Shown in pieces: positions 26,589 to 38,712 of a DNA stretch of 41,443 bases. The notes under the pieces are model-generated. The model was given only the letters and a program-made list of their open reading frames with translations. It did not search any database and had not been told where the DNA came from. The translations under genes and the position numbers were made by a program. The DNA comes from Nitrosomonadales bacterium. Its GTDB lineage: Bacteria > Pseudomonadota > Gammaproteobacteria > Burkholderiales > SG8-39. Position 1 is the stretch's first letter. The number at the start of each line of letters is the position of its first letter. The stretch is from assembly GCA_005240145.1 (NCBI GenBank), contig SBAS01000041.1, positions 1 to 41,443 of the forward strand, given 5' to 3'.

Positions 26589-27881
26589 TCACCTCTCCCC
26601 GATCGGAACCACGTCGCGCCGCGTGGCGCCCTTGTAGAGCTGGCGCGGCCGGCCGATCTTGTATTCCGGATCGGAAATCATCTCCTGCCACTGCGCGATC
26701 CAGCCCACCGTGCGCGCGAGCGAGAAGATGCAGGTGAACATCGAAACCGGGATGCCGAGCGCGCGCTGCACGATGCCGGAGTAGAAGTCCACGTTCGGGT
26801 ACAGCTTGCGGCTGACGAAATAGTCGTCCTCGAGGGCAATTTTCTCCAGCGCGATGGCGAGCTTGAACAGGCGGTCGTCGTGCAGCCCCAGTTCGTTCAG
26901 GACCTCGTGGCAGGTCTCGCGCATGAGCTTGGCGCGCGGGTCGTGGTTCTTGTAGACGCGGTGGCCGAAGCCCATCAGGCGCACGCCCTTTTCCTTCCCC
27001 TTCACCTTCCTGATGAATTCGCCCACCTTCGACACGTCGCCGATCTCCTCCAGCATCTCGAGGCAGGCTTCGTTGGCGCCGCCGTGCGCGGGTCCCCACA
27101 GGCAGGCAATGCCCGCGGAGATGCAGGCAAAGGGATTGGCGCCCGAGGAGCCGGCCAGGCGCACCGTCGACGTGGAGGCGTTCTGCTCATGGTCGGCGTG
27201 CAGGATGAAAATACGGTCCATGGCGCGCACCAGCACGTCATTCGGCTTGTACTCCTCGGCCGGCACCGCGAACATCATGCGCATGAAGTTCGCCGAGTAG
27301 CCGAGGTCGTTGCGGGGATACATGAAAGGCTGGCCGATGGAATACTTGTAGGCCATCGCGGTGATGGTCGGCAGCTTGGCGATGAGGCGGAACGCCGAGA
27401 TGTGGCGATGCGCGGGGTTATTGATGTCGAGCGCGTCATGATAGAAAGCCGACAGCGCGCCGACCACGCCGACCATCGTCGCCATCGGGTGCGCATCGCG
27501 GCGGAAACCGGTGAAGAAGCGGTTGATCTGCTCGTGCACCATCGAATGGTGGATCACGATGTGGACGAATTCGTCCTTCTGCTTCTGCGTCGGCAGCTCG
27601 CCGTTCAGCAGCAGGTAGCAGACTTCGAGGAAGTCGCAATGCTGCGCCAGCTGCTCGATCGGGTAGCCGCGGTACAGCAGCACGCCGGCATCGCCGTCGA
27701 TGTAGGTAATGCTCGAGTTGCAGCTCGCCGTGGAGAGGAAGCCCGGGTCGTAGGTGAACATCCCCGACTTGCCGTAGAGCGTGCGGATGTCCACCACGTC
27801 GGGGCCGATGCTCCCGGACATCACCGGGAAATCCAGGGCCTTGCCGTCGGGCAGGGTCAAAGTCGCTTTCTTGTCCGCCAT
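26589..27881 (-). CDS. gltA: Citrate synthase
   Basis: Type II citrate synthase, condensing oxaloacetate with acetyl-CoA. The 430-residue protein carries the catalytic triad His266 ([11 protein letters not shown]), His307 ([13 protein letters not shown]) and Asp365 (YPNVDFYSG). The N-terminal extension typical of hexameric, NADH-regulated Gram-negative enzymes is present, starting [14 protein letters not shown]. The ATG at 27881 has GGGGAAGG upstream; the open frame begins 20 codons earlier without homology. It lies 16 bp after sdhE and three bp before sucA. It is distinct from the shorter methylcitrate synthase PrpC at 32532. Confidence 0.97.
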   Translation of the reverse strand: MADKKATLTLPDGKALDFPVMSGSIGPDVVDIRTLYGKSGMFTYDPGFLSTASCNSSITYIDGDAGVLLYRGYPIEQLAQHCDFLEVCYLLLNGELPTQKQKDEFVHIVIHHSMVHEQINRFFTGFRRDAHPMATMVGVVGALSAFYHDALDINNPAHRHISAFRLIAKLPTITAMAYKYSIGQPFMYPRNDLGYSANFMRMMFAVPAEEYKPNDVLVRAMDRIFILHADHEQNASTSTVRLAGSSGANPFACISAGIACLWGPAHGGANEACLEMLEEIGDVSKVGEFIRKVKGKEKGVRLMGFGHRVYKNHDPRAKLMRETCHEVLNELGLHDDRLFKLAIALEKIALEDDYFVSRKLYPNVDFYSGIVQRALGIPVSMFTCIFSLARTVGWIAQWQEMISDPEYKIGRPRQLYKGATRRDVVPIGER

Positions 27882-27897
27882 GGTGCCTTCCCCTTTT

Positions 27898-28128
27898 CTA
27901 GACGGCGCGTAACCGCGCCACGATCCCTCCGTGCCCGGCATCGTAGCGGTCGCTGCGCCCGCTGACGATTTCCCACAAATCGTTGTCTTCCATCTCGAGA
28001 AGCTCGTTCAGCTCCTTCAGGTCCTTTTCTTCCAGGCGTTTTTCAATAAATTCATTCAAAACAAGATCCAGTTCCAGCAGGCCACGCCGGCACTTCCACT
28101 TCAAGCGGTGCAGCGCCAGGGCCTCCAT
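27898..28128 (-). CDS. sdhE: FAD assembly factor SdhE
   Basis: A 76-residue protein of the SdhE/YgfY (Sdh5) family that helps attach FAD covalently to SdhA. The family motif RGxxE is present as RGLLE (15-19), preceded by LHRLKWKCR and followed by [24 protein letters not shown] lies near the C-terminus. The ATG at 28128 overlaps the sdhB stop by one base (TGATG). A GTG one codon earlier is also possible. The position between sdhB and gltA is usual for this lineage. Confidence 0.95.
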   Translation of the reverse strand: MEALALHRLKWKCRRGLLELDLVLNEFIEKRLEEKDLKELNELLEMEDNDLWEIVSGRSDRYDAGHGGIVARLRAV

Positions 28129-28823
28129 CACACCATCCGCTTGACCATCAGTTCCTTGATCTTGCCTATCGCCTTGGTCGGGTTGAGGTGCTTGGGGCAG
28201 ACGTCGACGCAGTTCATGATGGTGTGGCAGCGGAACAGGCGGTACGGGTCCTCGAGGTTGTCGAGGCGCGCCGCGGTTTCCTGATCGCGCGAATCGGCGA
28301 TGAAGCGGTAGGCCTGCAGCAGGCCGGCCGGGCCGACGAATTTGTCCGGATTCCACCAGAACGACGGGCAGGAAGTCGAGCAGCAGGCGCAGAGGATGCA
28401 TTCGTAGAGGCCGTTCAGCTCCTCGCGCTCCACCGGCGATTGCAGCCGCTCGCGCTCAGGCGGCGCGTCGTGGTTCACCACGTAGGGCTTGATCGACTCG
28501 TACTGCTTGAAGAATTGCGTCATGTCGACGATCAGGTCGCGGATCACCGGCAGCCCGGGCAGCGGGCGCAGCGTGACGTGGTCCGGCAGCTCGGCGAGCT
28601 TGGTGATGCAGGCGAGGCCGTTCTTGCCGTTGATGTTCATTGCATCCGAGCCGCAGACACCCTCGCGGCAGGAGCGGCGAAAGGCGAAGCTGTCGTCCAT
28701 GTCCTTCACGCGGACCAGCGCGTCGAGGAGCATGTTGTCGCCATGCTCGATCTTGACGTCGTAGTCCTTCATGTAGGGCTTTTCGTCCTTGTCGGGGTCA
28801 TACCGGTATATCGAGATTTTCAT
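28128..28823 (-). CDS. sdhB: Succinate dehydrogenase iron-sulfur subunit
   Basis: SdhB carries three iron-sulfur clusters that pass electrons from FAD to quinone. The 231-residue protein has the [2Fe-2S] ligands Cys52, Cys57, Asp60 and Cys72 (SCREGVCGSDAMNINGKNGLAC), the [4Fe-4S] motif CILCACCSTSCP, and CHTIMNCVDVCPKHLNPTKAI with the remaining ligands for the [3Fe-4S] and [4Fe-4S] clusters. The start overlaps the sdhA stop by one base (TGATG), and the stop does the same with sdhE. Confidence 0.98.
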   Translation of the reverse strand: MKISIYRYDPDKDEKPYMKDYDVKIEHGDNMLLDALVRVKDMDDSFAFRRSCREGVCGSDAMNINGKNGLACITKLAELPDHVTLRPLPGLPVIRDLIVDMTQFFKQYESIKPYVVNHDAPPERERLQSPVEREELNGLYECILCACCSTSCPSFWWNPDKFVGPAGLLQAYRFIADSRDQETAARLDNLEDPYRLFRCHTIMNCVDVCPKHLNPTKAIGKIKELMVKRMV

Positions 28824-30595
28824 CAGTAGGTCCGCTTCTTGGGTTCGAACGCCTCGACGGTCATGGGCTTGAGGTGCACCGGCTTGTAGGCAAGCCGGTT
28901 GTCTTCCTTGTACCAGAGCGTGTGCTTCATCCAGTTCTTGTCGTCGCGCTCGGGAAAGTCGGCGCGGGCCTGCGCACCGCGGCTTTCCTTGCGCGCCTCC
29001 GCCGAGACGATGGTCGCCATCGCCGTCTCGACCAGGTTGTCCAGCTCCAGCGCCTCGACCCGTGCCGTGTTGAAGACCTTGGATTTGTCTTTGATAAAGG
29101 TTCTGCCTGCTCTTTCTGCAATGGTCTTTATTTTTTGCACCCCAAGAGTCAATTCATCCGGAAAACGGAACACGCCGCAATGCGCCTGCATGGCGCGCCG
29201 CAGGTCGGTGAGCACATCCACCACCCGCTCGCCCGCGGCGTTCGAATCCAGCCGTGCCAGGCGCGCGCGCGTGTAGTCGCCCGCGTCCTTGGGCAGCGTG
29301 CGATGCGCACCGGGCATGGTGCGCGCGTCCTTGATCACCTGCTCGCCCGACGCCTTGCCGAATACCACGAGGTCGAGCAGTGAGTTGGTACCAAGGCGAT
29401 TGGCGCCGTGGACCGACACGCAGGAACACTCGCCCACGGCATAGAAGCCCGGCACGATGCTCTCGTTGTTGTTTCCTTCCGGGACCACGACATTGCCAGT
29501 GTATTTGGCCGGAATGCCGCCCATCTGGTAATGCACGGTGGGCACCACCGGCACCAGGTCGCGGATCGGATCGGCGTTGGCAAACTTGATGGCGATCTCG
29601 CGGATGCCCGGCAGGCGGTGGTTGATCACCTCGGCGCCCAGGTGATCGAGCTTGAGCATGACGTGATCCTTCTGCGGACCGCAGCCGCGCCCTTCCTTGA
29701 TCTCGGTGGTCATGGCGCGCGCGACGACATCGCGGCTGGCGAGGTCCTTGGCGTTGGGCGCGTAGCGCTCCATGAAACGCTCGCCGTCCTTGTTGAGCAG
29801 GTAACCGCCCTCGCCGCGCACCCCCTCGGTGATCAGCACGCCCGCGCCGTACACGCCGGTGGGATGGAACTGGTAGAACTCCATGTCTTCCAGCGGCAAT
29901 CCGGCACGCGCCACCATGCCCAGGCCGTCGCCCGTGTTGATGAACGCATTGGTGCTGGCGTAGAAAATCCGTCCCGAGCCGCCGGTGGCGAACAGCGTCG
30001 CCTTGGCCTGGAAGATGCTGACTTCGCCGGTTTCCATTTCCAGCGCGGTGACGCCCAGCACTGCGCCGTCCTGCGGGTCGCGGATGATGTCGAGCGCCAT
30101 CCACTCGACGAAAAACTGCGTATTGGTGCGCACGTTCTGCTGGTACAGCGTGTGCAGCATGGCGTGTCCGGTACGATCCGCCGCGGCGCAGGCGCGCATC
30201 GCCATCTTGGCGCTGCCGTACTCCTGGGTGTGGCCGCCGAAGGGCCGCTGGTAGATCTTGCCGTTCTCCAGGCGGTCGAACGGCATGCCCATGTGCTCGA
30301 GCTCGACCACCACTTCATTCGCGCGCCGGCACATGTATTCGATCGCGTCCTGGTCGCCAAGGTAATCCGACCCCTTGACGGTGTCGTACATGTGCCAGTG
30401 CCAGTTGTCCTCCGACGAATTGGCCAGGGGCGCGGCGATGCCGCCCTGCGCCGCCACCGTGTGCGAGCGGGTCGGAAATACCTTGGAGAGCACCGCCACC
30501 TTCAGCTCGGCGCGCGCCAGCTCCAGCGCCGCGCGCATGCCGGAGCCGCCTGCCCCTACAACGATAGCGTCGAACCGTCTAACCGGAAGGTTCAT
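28823..30595 (-). CDS. sdhA: Succinate dehydrogenase flavoprotein subunit
   Basis: SdhA oxidises succinate to fumarate with covalently bound FAD. The 590-residue protein has the FAD fold [16 protein letters not shown] near the N-terminus, the flavinylated His45 in [41 protein letters not shown], and the substrate-site region [14 protein letters not shown] followed by [26 protein letters not shown]. The tail [34 protein letters not shown] is typical. It lies 22 bp after sdhD. A low-GC patch at about 29080-29150 encodes the segment [29 protein letters not shown]. Confidence 0.98.
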   Translation of the reverse strand: MNLPVRRFDAIVVGAGGSGMRAALELARAELKVAVLSKVFPTRSHTVAAQGGIAAPLANSSEDNWHWHMYDTVKGSDYLGDQDAIEYMCRRANEVVVELEHMGMPFDRLENGKIYQRPFGGHTQEYGSAKMAMRACAAADRTGHAMLHTLYQQNVRTNTQFFVEWMALDIIRDPQDGAVLGVTALEMETGEVSIFQAKATLFATGGSGRIFYASTNAFINTGDGLGMVARAGLPLEDMEFYQFHPTGVYGAGVLITEGVRGEGGYLLNKDGERFMERYAPNAKDLASRDVVARAMTTEIKEGRGCGPQKDHVMLKLDHLGAEVINHRLPGIREIAIKFANADPIRDLVPVVPTVHYQMGGIPAKYTGNVVVPEGNNNESIVPGFYAVGECSCVSVHGANRLGTNSLLDLVVFGKASGEQVIKDARTMPGAHRTLPKDAGDYTRARLARLDSNAAGERVVDVLTDLRRAMQAHCGVFRFPDELTLGVQKIKTIAERAGRTFIKDKSKVFNTARVEALELDNLVETAMATIVSAEARKESRGAQARADFPERDDKNWMKHTLWYKEDNRLAYKPVHLKPMTVEAFEPKKRTY

Positions 30596-30617
30596 GCAGT
30601 TTCTTGCAGCCCCAAGC

Positions 30618-30962
30618 TCATCTCCAGAGAATTTGTATCGTCCAGCCGACGTAGGCCGCGATGGTGAGGAGTACGAGGACTTCGAGCGCCAGGCGCAATC
30701 CCGCCGCCTTGACGTAATCCATCAGGATGTCACGCACGCCGACCCAGGCGTGCCAGGCGAGGCTCGCCATGAAGAGCAGCGTTGCCACCCGCATCCAGCC
30801 CTGGGAGAAAAGGTCGCGCCAGACCGGATAAGTCATACTTTTATTCGAAAGAAAAACAACCACGGCCATGACTGAATAAACCGCCATGATCACGGCGGTG
30901 ATGCGCTGCGCCAGCCAGTCGCGCAGGCCGTAATGCGCACCCGTGACGATTCGCTGGGTCAC
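30618..30962 (-). CDS. sdhD: Succinate dehydrogenase membrane anchor SdhD
   Basis: A 114-residue three-helix membrane anchor that, with SdhC, holds haem b and the quinone site. Hydrophobic helices lie at about 20-40, 57-78 and 88-110. [17 protein letters not shown] (69-85) is the family signature, and His71 is the likely haem ligand. GTG at 30962 is the start: GGAGAGG lies three bases upstream and the start follows sdhC by ten bp. The Lys/Ser segment near residue 40 falls in a short AT-rich patch (about 30830-30870). Confidence 0.95.
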   Translation of the reverse strand: MTQRIVTGAHYGLRDWLAQRITAVIMAVYSVMAVVVFLSNKSMTYPVWRDLFSQGWMRVATLLFMASLAWHAWVGVRDILMDYVKAAGLRLALEVLVLLTIAAYVGWTIQILWR

Positions 30963-30972
30963 GTCCCTCTCC

Positions 30973-31383
30973 TCACCAGATTTTCCAGGCCAGGAACGCG
31001 GTAGTCGCGAGGCTCGATGCCAGCACCAGCCAGCTCGTGAGGCGCGCGGTGGCAAGGTCGATGCCCTTGTCCAGGTCGAGGAACAGGTAGCGGATGCCGG
31101 CGAAGAAATGGTGGCAGTACGCCCACACCAGCACCAGCAGGGACAACTTCACCGGCCAGAGACCGGCGTAGTGCTTGATCTTGCTGAACGCGGCCTCGGA
31201 GGCGAGGCTGCGATCCAGCATCCACAGCAGCCAGACCAGCGCGACGAAAAGCAGGGCGCCGCTGATGCGATGCAGGATGGATATCCATCCCGGAAGCGGC
31301 AGCCGGATCTCGAAGATCAGGGCCGGCAGGTTCAGATACTTCGGACGGTGCTTCCTGACCGTCTTGACCGCGGCTTCGGACAT
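30973..31383 (-). CDS. sdhC: Succinate dehydrogenase cytochrome b subunit SdhC
   Basis: A 136-residue membrane subunit with three helices. RPKYLNLPALIFEIRLPLPGWISILHRISGALLF contains the family motif SxLHRxSG of the quinone site. AYCHHFFAGIRYLFLDLDKG holds the haem-ligand histidine. The ATG at 31383 matches the usual family start. A perfect TATAAT on the minus strand (31399-31394) would start RNA only about four bases before this ATG, so the transcript may be almost leaderless. SdhC heads the long minus-strand run and is divergent from mdh. Confidence 0.96.
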   Translation of the reverse strand: MSEAAVKTVRKHRPKYLNLPALIFEIRLPLPGWISILHRISGALLFVALVWLLWMLDRSLASEAAFSKIKHYAGLWPVKLSLLVLVWAYCHHFFAGIRYLFLDLDKGIDLATARLTSWLVLASSLATTAFLAWKIW

Positions 31384-31393
31384 ATATGAAGGG

Positions 31394-31422
31394 ATTATAT
31401 CGCTGCGGCGGTGCGGTAGAAT
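31394..31422. promoter_or_regulatory. Overlapping divergent promoters of sdhC and mdh
   Basis: On the minus strand TATAAT (31399-31394) is a consensus -10 box for sdhC. On the plus strand TAGAAT (31417-31422) is a five-of-six -10 box for mdh, giving an RNA start near 31429 and a leader of about 27 bases that contains the GGAG ribosome site. Exactly 17 bases separate the two boxes, so each occupies the -35 position of the other. Neither has a good -35 sequence, so an activator or mutually exclusive polymerase binding is plausible. Confidence 0.5.
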
Positions 31423-31455
31423 CCCGAATTCGCTGCATCTTCCCCGGAGTTATCC

Positions 31456-32448
31456 ATGGCTAAAGCTCCCATCCGCGTGGCCGTCACCGGCGCCGCCGGC
31501 CAGATCGGCTATGCGCTCCTGTTCCGCATCGCCAGCGGCGAAATGCTCGGCAAGGACCAGCCCGTCATCCTGCAGATGCTCGAGATTCCCGACGAGAAGG
31601 CGCAGAAGGCGTTGAAGGGCGTGATGATGGAGCTCGACGACTGCGCCTTTCCCCTGCTGCACGGCATGATCCCGGCTGCGGACCCCATGGTCGCGTTCAA
31701 GGACGTCGGCGTCGCCCTGCTCGTGGGCGCGCGGCCGCGCGGCCCGGGCATGGAGCGCAAGGACCTGCTCGAAGCCAACGGCAAGATTTTCGGCCCCCAG
31801 GGCCAGGCGCTGGACAGGGTTGCTGACAGAAACGCCAAGGTCCTGGTGGTAGGCAACCCGGCCAATACCAACTGCCTGATCGCGATGAAGAACGCGCCCA
31901 GCCTGAAACCGGCGCAGTTCACCGCGATGATGCGCCTGGACCACAACCGCGCTTCGTCCCAGGTGGCCCAGAAAGTGAAAGTTGAAGTATCCAACGTCAG
32001 GAAAATGACCATCTGGGGCAATCACTCGGCCACCCAGTACCCGGATCTGTTCCAGGCCGAAGCGGACGGCAAGAAGGTCTGGCCCATGATCAACGACCAG
32101 GCCTGGCTCGAATCCGCCTTCATCCCGACGGTGCAGAAGCGCGGCGCCGCGATCATCGAAGCGCGCGGCCTTTCCTCCGCGGCGAGCGCGGCCAATGCCG
32201 CCATCGATCACGTGCGCGACTGGTCGCTCGGCACGCGCGAAGGCGACTGGGTCTCGATGGGCGTGCCATCCGATGGCAGCTACGGCATCGCCGAAGGCGT
32301 GCTCTACGGCTACCCGGTGACCTGCAAGGGCGGCAAGTACGAAATCGTCACGGGCATCGAGGTGAGCGAATTCAGCCGCAAGCGCATGGATGCGACGCTG
32401 AAGGAATTGCACGAGGAGCGGGATGGCGTAAAGCATCTTCTTGGTTAG
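31456..32448 (+). CDS. mdh: Malate dehydrogenase
   Basis: NAD-dependent malate dehydrogenase (malate to oxaloacetate) of the cytosolic-type, 330 residues. Seen are [23 protein letters not shown] (8-30) for [18 protein letters not shown] (91-105) with substrate arginines Arg95 and Arg101, [19 protein letters not shown] (160-166) and catalytic His190 in [11 protein letters not shown]. The C-terminus [24 protein letters not shown] is complete. It is divergent from sdhC and is followed 83 bp downstream by prpC. No hairpin terminator is seen in that gap. Confidence 0.98.
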   Translation: MAKAPIRVAVTGAAGQIGYALLFRIASGEMLGKDQPVILQMLEIPDEKAQKALKGVMMELDDCAFPLLHGMIPAADPMVAFKDVGVALLVGARPRGPGMERKDLLEANGKIFGPQGQALDRVADRNAKVLVVGNPANTNCLIAMKNAPSLKPAQFTAMMRLDHNRASSQVAQKVKVEVSNVRKMTIWGNHSATQYPDLFQAEADGKKVWPMINDQAWLESAFIPTVQKRGAAIIEARGLSSAASAANAAIDHVRDWSLGTREGDWVSMGVPSDGSYGIAEGVLYGYPVTCKGGKYEIVTGIEVSEFSRKRMDATLKELHEERDGVKHLLG

Positions 32449-32531
32449 GATTTTCTGGTGTCCTCCGGTCAAGCGTTTCGAAAAGCAATATCTGAAGAGA
32501 AGCCACTCGCTCTCCTAAGAACGCAAACTCG

Positions 32532-33686
32532 ATGAGCTCTTCACCCGAGAACGCTCCGAGACCGAAGAAGTCGGTCGCCCTGTCCGGGGTCCCGGCCGGC
32601 AATACCGCCTTGTGCACCGTCGGGCGCACGGGCAATGACCTGAACTATCGCGGCTACGACATCCTCGATTTCGCCGACCTCGCCGAATTCGAGGAAGTGG
32701 CCTACCTACTGGTTCACGAGAAGCTACCGAACAAAGCAGAGCTGGACAGCTACAAGAGAAAATTGCGTGGCTTGCGTACTTTGCCAAAGGAATTAAGGGC
32801 GGTTCTGGAACAACTTCCCAAGACCGCCCATCCCATGGACGTGCTGCGCACCGGCTGCTCGGTGCTGGGCACGCTCGAGCCGGAGAAAGAGCCGCACTCC
32901 ATCGAGGGCGCGCGCAACATCGCCGATCGCCTCATGGCGAGCTTCGGCTCGATGCTTCTCTACTGGTTTCATTTTTCCCATTCGAATAAAAAAATAGACA
33001 CAGAGACCGACGACGACTCCATCGGCGGGCACTATCTGCACCTGCTTCACGGCAGGAAACCCAGCGACTCGTGGGTGCGCGCCATGCACACCTCGCTGAT
33101 CCTCTATGCCGAGCACGAATTCAACGCCAGCACTTTCACCTGCCGTGTCATCACCGGCACCGGCGCCGACATGTATTCGGCGATCACCGGCGGCATCGGC
33201 GCGCTGCGCGGCCCCAAGCACGGCGGCGCCAACGAGGTGTCGGACGAGATCCAGAAGCGCTACAAGTCGGCCGATGAGGCCGAGGCCGACATCCAGAAAC
33301 GCATGGAAGCGAAAGAAATCGTCATCGGCTTCGGCCATCCGGTTTACACCACGGGCGACCCGCGCAACAAGGTGATCAAGGCGGTCGCCGGGCAGCTTTC
33401 GAAGGAATCGAAGGACATGACGCAGTACCAGATCGCCGAACGCATCGAAATGGTGATGTGGCGCAACAAGAAGATGTTCGCCAACCTGGACTGGTTCAGC
33501 GCGGTCTCCTACAGCAAGATGGGCGTGCCGACGCTGCATTTCACCCCGTTGTTCGTGATTTCACGCACCAGCGGCTGGTCGGCTCACGTCATCGAGCAGC
33601 GCATCGACGGCAAGATCATCCGCCCGGGCGCCAACTACACCGGCCCTGAAAACCGCAAGTGGGAGCCGCTCGAGGAAAGGGGCTGA
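32532..33686 (+). CDS. prpC: 2-methylcitrate synthase
   Basis: PrpC condenses propionyl-CoA with oxaloacetate to 2-methylcitrate. At 384 residues it lacks the N-terminal domain of GltA and starts with the PrpC-type [31 protein letters not shown]. Catalytic residues are His230 ([15 protein letters not shown]), His269 ([14 protein letters not shown]) and Asp320 ([14 protein letters not shown]). No good ribosome site is visible before the ATG at 32532, which is unusual in this window. An earlier start is not supported. Two AT-rich patches (about 32700-32815 and 32965-33005) interrupt the GC-rich codon use. It probably forms an operon with the downstream genes and perhaps mdh. Confidence 0.95.
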   Translation: MSSSPENAPRPKKSVALSGVPAGNTALCTVGRTGNDLNYRGYDILDFADLAEFEEVAYLLVHEKLPNKAELDSYKRKLRGLRTLPKELRAVLEQLPKTAHPMDVLRTGCSVLGTLEPEKEPHSIEGARNIADRLMASFGSMLLYWFHFSHSNKKIDTETDDDSIGGHYLHLLHGRKPSDSWVRAMHTSLILYAEHEFNASTFTCRVITGTGADMYSAITGGIGALRGPKHGGANEVSDEIQKRYKSADEAEADIQKRMEAKEIVIGFGHPVYTTGDPRNKVIKAVAGQLSKESKDMTQYQIAERIEMVMWRNKKMFANLDWFSAVSYSKMGVPTLHFTPLFVISRTSGWSAHVIEQRIDGKIIRPGANYTGPENRKWEPLEERG

Positions 33687-33688
33687 GC

Positions 33689-33898
33689 ATGTACGAATCC
33701 GAACTGACCAAGTTCATGCGCGAATACCTCGAGAAGCATCCCGAGGAACGCGAATCGCAGAAGAAAGGCCGCGCCGTGTGGTGGGACCACGCGGGGGCTG
33801 AGCGCACCCCGCCCGATCCCGTGCGCCCCTCCCCCAGGGCGGGCGGCAACGAGTATCTCTTCAAACCGCTCTCGGACAAGGAACAGGAACCGAAATAG
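33689..33898 (+). CDS. DUF3460 family small protein
   Basis: A 69-residue protein of the DUF3460 family, which to my knowledge is seen mainly in betaproteobacteria and often beside methylcitrate or TCA genes. The conserved N-terminus [34 protein letters not shown] is present, followed by a Pro-rich linker and NEYLFKPL. It has no membrane helix. The ATG at 33689 has GGAAAGGGG upstream and lies three bp after the prpC stop; its own stop overlaps the prpD start by one base. The function is unknown. Confidence 0.9.
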   Translation: MYESELTKFMREYLEKHPEERESQKKGRAVWWDHAGAERTPPDPVRPSPRAGGNEYLFKPLSDKEQEPK

Positions 33899-35334
33899 TG
33901 TCTGCGCACATCTCCAACGTACGGCCCAAGCCCGACAAGGTCCTGGAACTGATCTCGTCCTATGTGAAGAATTACAAAGTCAAGAGCCAGGACGCGTACA
34001 CAACCGCCCGCTATTGCCTGATGGACACGCTGGGCTGCGGCTTCGAAGCGCTCGAATACCCTGCCTGCACCAAGCTCCTCGGCCCGATCGTCAAGGGAAC
34101 CTCGGTGCCCAACGGCGCGCGGGTGCCGGGCACCCAGTTCCAGCTCGATCCGGTGCAGGCGGCGTTCAACATCGGCGCCATGATCCGCTGGCTGGATTTC
34201 AACGACACCTGGCTCGCCGCCGAATGGGGCCACCCGTCCGACAACCTGGGGGGAATTCTTGCGACCGCCGATTGGTTGTCCAGGAACGGAAAAGCATTGA
34301 AGGTAAAAGACGTCCTGACTGCAATGATCAAGGCACATGAAATTCAAGGTGTGCTTGCGCTTGAAAACAGTTTCAATCGCGTCGGGCTGGATCACGTGGT
34401 GCTGGTGAAGGTGGCTTCGACAGCCGTGGTTTCAGGGCTTTTGAACCTGAGCGAGGACGAAACCATCAATGCGGTGTCGCAGGCGTGGGTCGATGGCCAG
34501 AGCCTGCGCACCTACCGGCACGCGCCCAACACCGGTTCGAGGAAGAGCTGGGCGGCAGGCGACGCCACAGCGCGCGCCGTGCGCCTCGCGCTCATCACGC
34601 AGACCGGGGAGATGGGCTACCCGTCCGCGCTCAGCGCCAAGGGCTGGGGGTTCTACGACGTGCTGTTCAAGGGCAAGCCGTTCAAGTTCCAGCGGCCCTT
34701 CGGCAGCTACGTGATGGAAAACGTCCTCTTCAAGATCTCCTTCCCGGCGGAGTTCCATTCCCAGACCGCTGTTGAATGCGCCATGGTTTTACATGAAGAA
34801 TTAAAAAAGTCGGGGCGAACAACTGAAGACATAAAAACGATCAAAATCAGAACCCACGAAGCCGCGATCCGCATCATCGACAAGAAGGGCCCGCTGAACA
34901 ACCCTGCGGACCGCGACCACTGCATCCAGTACATGGTCGCCGTGCCTCTCATTTTCGGCCGCCTGACTGCGGGAGACTACGAGGATTCCGTTGCCGCCGA
35001 CAAGAGAATCGACCAGTTGAGAAGCAGGATCGTGTGCGTCGAAGACAAGAAGTTCACGCGCGACTACCACGCGCCGGACAAGCGTTCGATCGCCAATGCG
35101 CTCAGCGTGGAATTCAGGGACGGCACGAAGCTGAAGGAAGTGGTCTGCGAATACCCGATCGGTCACAAGCGCCGCCGCAAGGATGGCATGCCGCTGCTGG
35201 TGGAGAAATTCAAGACCAATCTTGCAAGACGGTTCCCCGCCAAGCAGTCCAGGGCGATTCTGGACTTGTGTATGGATGGAAAACGGCTTCTAGGCACTCC
35301 GGTTCACGAATTCGTGGACATGATGGTGATATGA
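33898..35334 (+). CDS. prpD: 2-methylcitrate dehydratase
   Basis: PrpD removes water from 2-methylcitrate to give 2-methylaconitate. The 478-residue length matches PrpD (about 483). Family segments include [76 protein letters not shown] and [25 protein letters not shown] at 33898 overlaps the DUF3460 stop. Because PrpD is present, the AcnD/PrpF variant of this step is probably not used. AT-rich patches lie at about 34265-34345 and 34785-34855. Confidence 0.95.
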   Translation: MSAHISNVRPKPDKVLELISSYVKNYKVKSQDAYTTARYCLMDTLGCGFEALEYPACTKLLGPIVKGTSVPNGARVPGTQFQLDPVQAAFNIGAMIRWLDFNDTWLAAEWGHPSDNLGGILATADWLSRNGKALKVKDVLTAMIKAHEIQGVLALENSFNRVGLDHVVLVKVASTAVVSGLLNLSEDETINAVSQAWVDGQSLRTYRHAPNTGSRKSWAAGDATARAVRLALITQTGEMGYPSALSAKGWGFYDVLFKGKPFKFQRPFGSYVMENVLFKISFPAEFHSQTAVECAMVLHEELKKSGRTTEDIKTIKIRTHEAAIRIIDKKGPLNNPADRDHCIQYMVAVPLIFGRLTAGDYEDSVAADKRIDQLRSRIVCVEDKKFTRDYHAPDKRSIANALSVEFRDGTKLKEVVCEYPIGHKRRRKDGMPLLVEKFKTNLARRFPAKQSRAILDLCMDGKRLLGTPVHEFVDMMVI

Positions 35335-35399
35335 ACATCGCACATCGCAACGCGAGTTTCACGGCCTTCAGGCAATCGAAGCACAAACGAGGAAGCTGA
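35331..35399 (+). CDS. Possible 22-residue leader ORF between prpD and acnA
   Basis: An ATG at 35331 overlaps the prpD stop (ATGA) and opens a 22-codon frame ending in TGA at 35397-35399, three bases before the acnA ATG. The peptide is basic (it ends SKHKRGS). A ribosome passing from prpD through this frame would end right at the acnA start and its GAGGAAG site, so it could couple the two genes. It may equally be chance; no homologue is known to me. Confidence 0.2.
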   Translation: MNIAHRNASFTAFRQSKHKRGS

Positions 35400-35401
35400 T
35401 C

Positions 35402-38085
<2,684 letters not shown>

Positions 38086-38089
<4 letters not shown>

Positions 38090-38646
38090 GCTGCCTTCAG
38101 GAAGGCCTGGACCCTGGCGCCGAGCTTCACCAGGCGCTTCAGCACCGCGTTGTCCATGGCCAGCATCTGCCCGGCCCAGCTGGCTAGCGACTCCATGAGC
38201 GCGAGCGTTTCGCGCAGCCGCTTCTGCGTGGCTGGATCCTCGCGCGCGAACTCCCTCGACTCCACGCAATCGCGCAGGAAGGCCGCCGTCGGGTCGAACT
38301 CGCGCTCCTTCCTCTCCCGCACGATGATGCGCATCAGCTCCCAGGGTTCCTGCTCGGAGACGAAATGGTCGCGCCGGTCGCCGGCCAGGTGCGTCACCCT
38401 GACGAGGTCCCAGTTCTGCAGCTCGCGGATGCTGGTACTGACGTTCGACCTCGCCACCTGCAGGATCGCCGCGATCTCCTCGGCGTGCATCGGCCGCCCG
38501 AGCAGGTAGAGCAGCGCGTGGATCTGCGACACGGTGCGGCTGACGCCCCAGCGCGTGCCCATCTCGCCCCAGTGCAGCACGAAACGCGTCCCCAGCGCGC
38601 CGACAGCCCCGGTCAACGCCTCCCCTGCGGTATCGGTGGCAGTCAT
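38086..38646 (-). CDS. GbsR/MarR family transcriptional regulator
   Basis: A 186-residue (or 195-residue) regulator. A winged helix-turn-helix is seen in the segment [59 protein letters not shown], typical of the GbsR branch of MarR-like proteins. The C-terminal part is helical and probably forms the dimer. Two starts are possible. The ATG at 38673 lies inside the candidate operator, so the ATG at 38646 is preferred; a TTGACA/TAGGCT promoter ending at 38658 would then give an almost leaderless RNA. It converges on acnA with a four-base overlap and is divergent from the epimerase-like gene, its likely target. The ligand is unknown. Confidence 0.88.
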
Positions 38647-38649
38647 GAC

Positions 38650-38678
38650 TTGACGCCAGCCTAGCCTTGTCATATTAT
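38650..38678 (+). promoter_or_regulatory. Promoter of the epimerase-like gene
   Basis: TTGACG (38650-38655) and TATTAT (38673-38678) are separated by 17 bases, with five of six matches each, making this the best plus-strand sigma-70 promoter I see in the window. RNA would start near 38685, leaving a leader of about 28 bases that contains GAAGGA before the ATG at 38713. The -10 box lies inside the palindrome at 38667-38686, so a bound regulator would block it. Confidence 0.6.
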
Positions 38679-38686
38679 TCTGTCAA
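38667..38686. promoter_or_regulatory. Candidate operator for the GbsR/MarR regulator
   Basis: TTGTCATATTATTCTGTCAA is an imperfect 20-base palindrome: half-sites TTGTCATA and, on the other strand, TTGACAGA match at six of eight positions around a four-base centre. It contains the plus-strand -10 box of the epimerase-like gene and the minus-strand TTGACA (38686-38681) of the regulator gene itself. Size, symmetry and place are what is expected for an autoregulating MarR-type dimer. The identity of the bound protein is inferred from position. Confidence 0.5.
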
Positions 38687-38712
38687 GACTGAAATTACCG
38701 AAGGATAGAAAA

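Noticed and set aside
25944-27965. 673-codon open frame on the plus strand opposite gltA and sucA
   Set aside because: Same reason: a His/Arg/Val-rich antisense shadow of conserved genes.
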